Below, piece by piece: positions 63,661 through 64,000 of a DNA stretch of 64,000 bases; position 1 is the stretch's first letter; each line of letters begins with the position of its first letter. The translations under genes and the position numbers were made by a program. The stretch is from Tyto alba. Its lineage: Eukaryota > Chordata > Aves > Strigiformes > Tytonidae. The notes below the pieces were generated by a model that did not search any database, was not told the DNA's origin, and worked only from the letters and a program-made list of their open reading frames with translations. The DNA lies in the NCBI RefSeq assembly GCF_018691265.1, contig NW_024881303.1, positions 8,735,777 to 8,799,776 on the forward strand, in the 5' to 3' direction.

Positions 63661-64000
63661 GATGGAAAGGAGTATCTGCAGAGGTCTGAATGGCTAGTTT
63701 CCTGGTTAAATAATTATTCTAATGCTGCTGGAGTTTTTTTATATTATTAATTATGTTAAAGTGCCTAGAGTCAGAGGAAGACTTCGTTTTACATGATTTT
63801 GCATGTAAATTAATAAAATGTGCTAATCGTACTGGGTTTATTATTATTTGTTAAAGAAATTGGTGAGTTGAATACCCAGATTTGAGAAGGCACGAGTGTA
63901 TTTATCATAAGATTTAGTCTTGAAAAATACATGGGAAAATAAGAAAATGTCTATTCTTTCCAATTAATACATATTACTGTTGGCAAAAAAACCCAGAGTG
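63661..64000. other. Right edge, nothing recognised
   Basis: AT-rich non-coding sequence with no supported feature. Confidence 0.5.

Noticed and set aside
1..64000. CRISPR arrays, operons, phage genes or other prokaryotic systems
   Set aside because: The window shows introns, CpG islands, CR1 LINEs and vertebrate genes. No prokaryotic gene organisation or regular spacer-repeat array is present.

Overview
This window is vertebrate nuclear DNA and almost certainly from a bird. It is AT-rich, with long introns, CpG-island promoters and no operon-like packing. It carries CR1-type LINE 3' ends, and a solo LTR of a family I know from neoavian but not galliform genomes. Two protein-coding genes can be supported, both on the minus strand: WDR89 and SGPP1. 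They are neighbours on human 14q23 (order PPP2R5E - WDR89 - SGPP1 - SYNE2), so the window looks like the conserved orthologous block. Neither PPP2R5E nor SYNE2 coding sequence is visible.

Layout: 1-13,080 is non-coding, with one solo LTR at 1,467-2,043. The whole WDR89 coding sequence lies in one exon at 13,338-14,501. A 3' splice site is 31 nt upstream of its ATG, so 5'-UTR exon(s) must lie to the right, most plausibly starting in the CpG island at about 28,050-28,950. This implies a WDR89 intron of roughly 14 kb, which contains an old CR1-like fragment and a second small CpG cluster at about 25.0-25.36 kb. From about 29 to 42 kb the sequence is intergenic or 3'-UTR, including a compact cluster of inverted repeats at 33.1 kb. 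SGPP1 occupies 43,397-58,651 in three coding exons (206 + 30 + 183 = 419 residues), all in phase 0 with clean GT/AG sites. Its promoter is a CpG island at about 58,020-59,220. To the right lie a CR1 copy, an older LINE relic and non-coding sequence with a short LTR remnant.

SGPP1 is an ER sphingosine-1-phosphate phosphatase of the PAP2 superfamily, and all three of its catalytic motifs are intact. WDR89 is a poorly characterised WD40 beta-propeller protein. The two share a neighbourhood but no known pathway. I did not find a convincing undescribed biological system. The observations worth checking are the internal CpG cluster, the possible divergent transcript at the SGPP1 promoter, the promoter motif arrangement of WDR89 and the inverted-repeat cluster.
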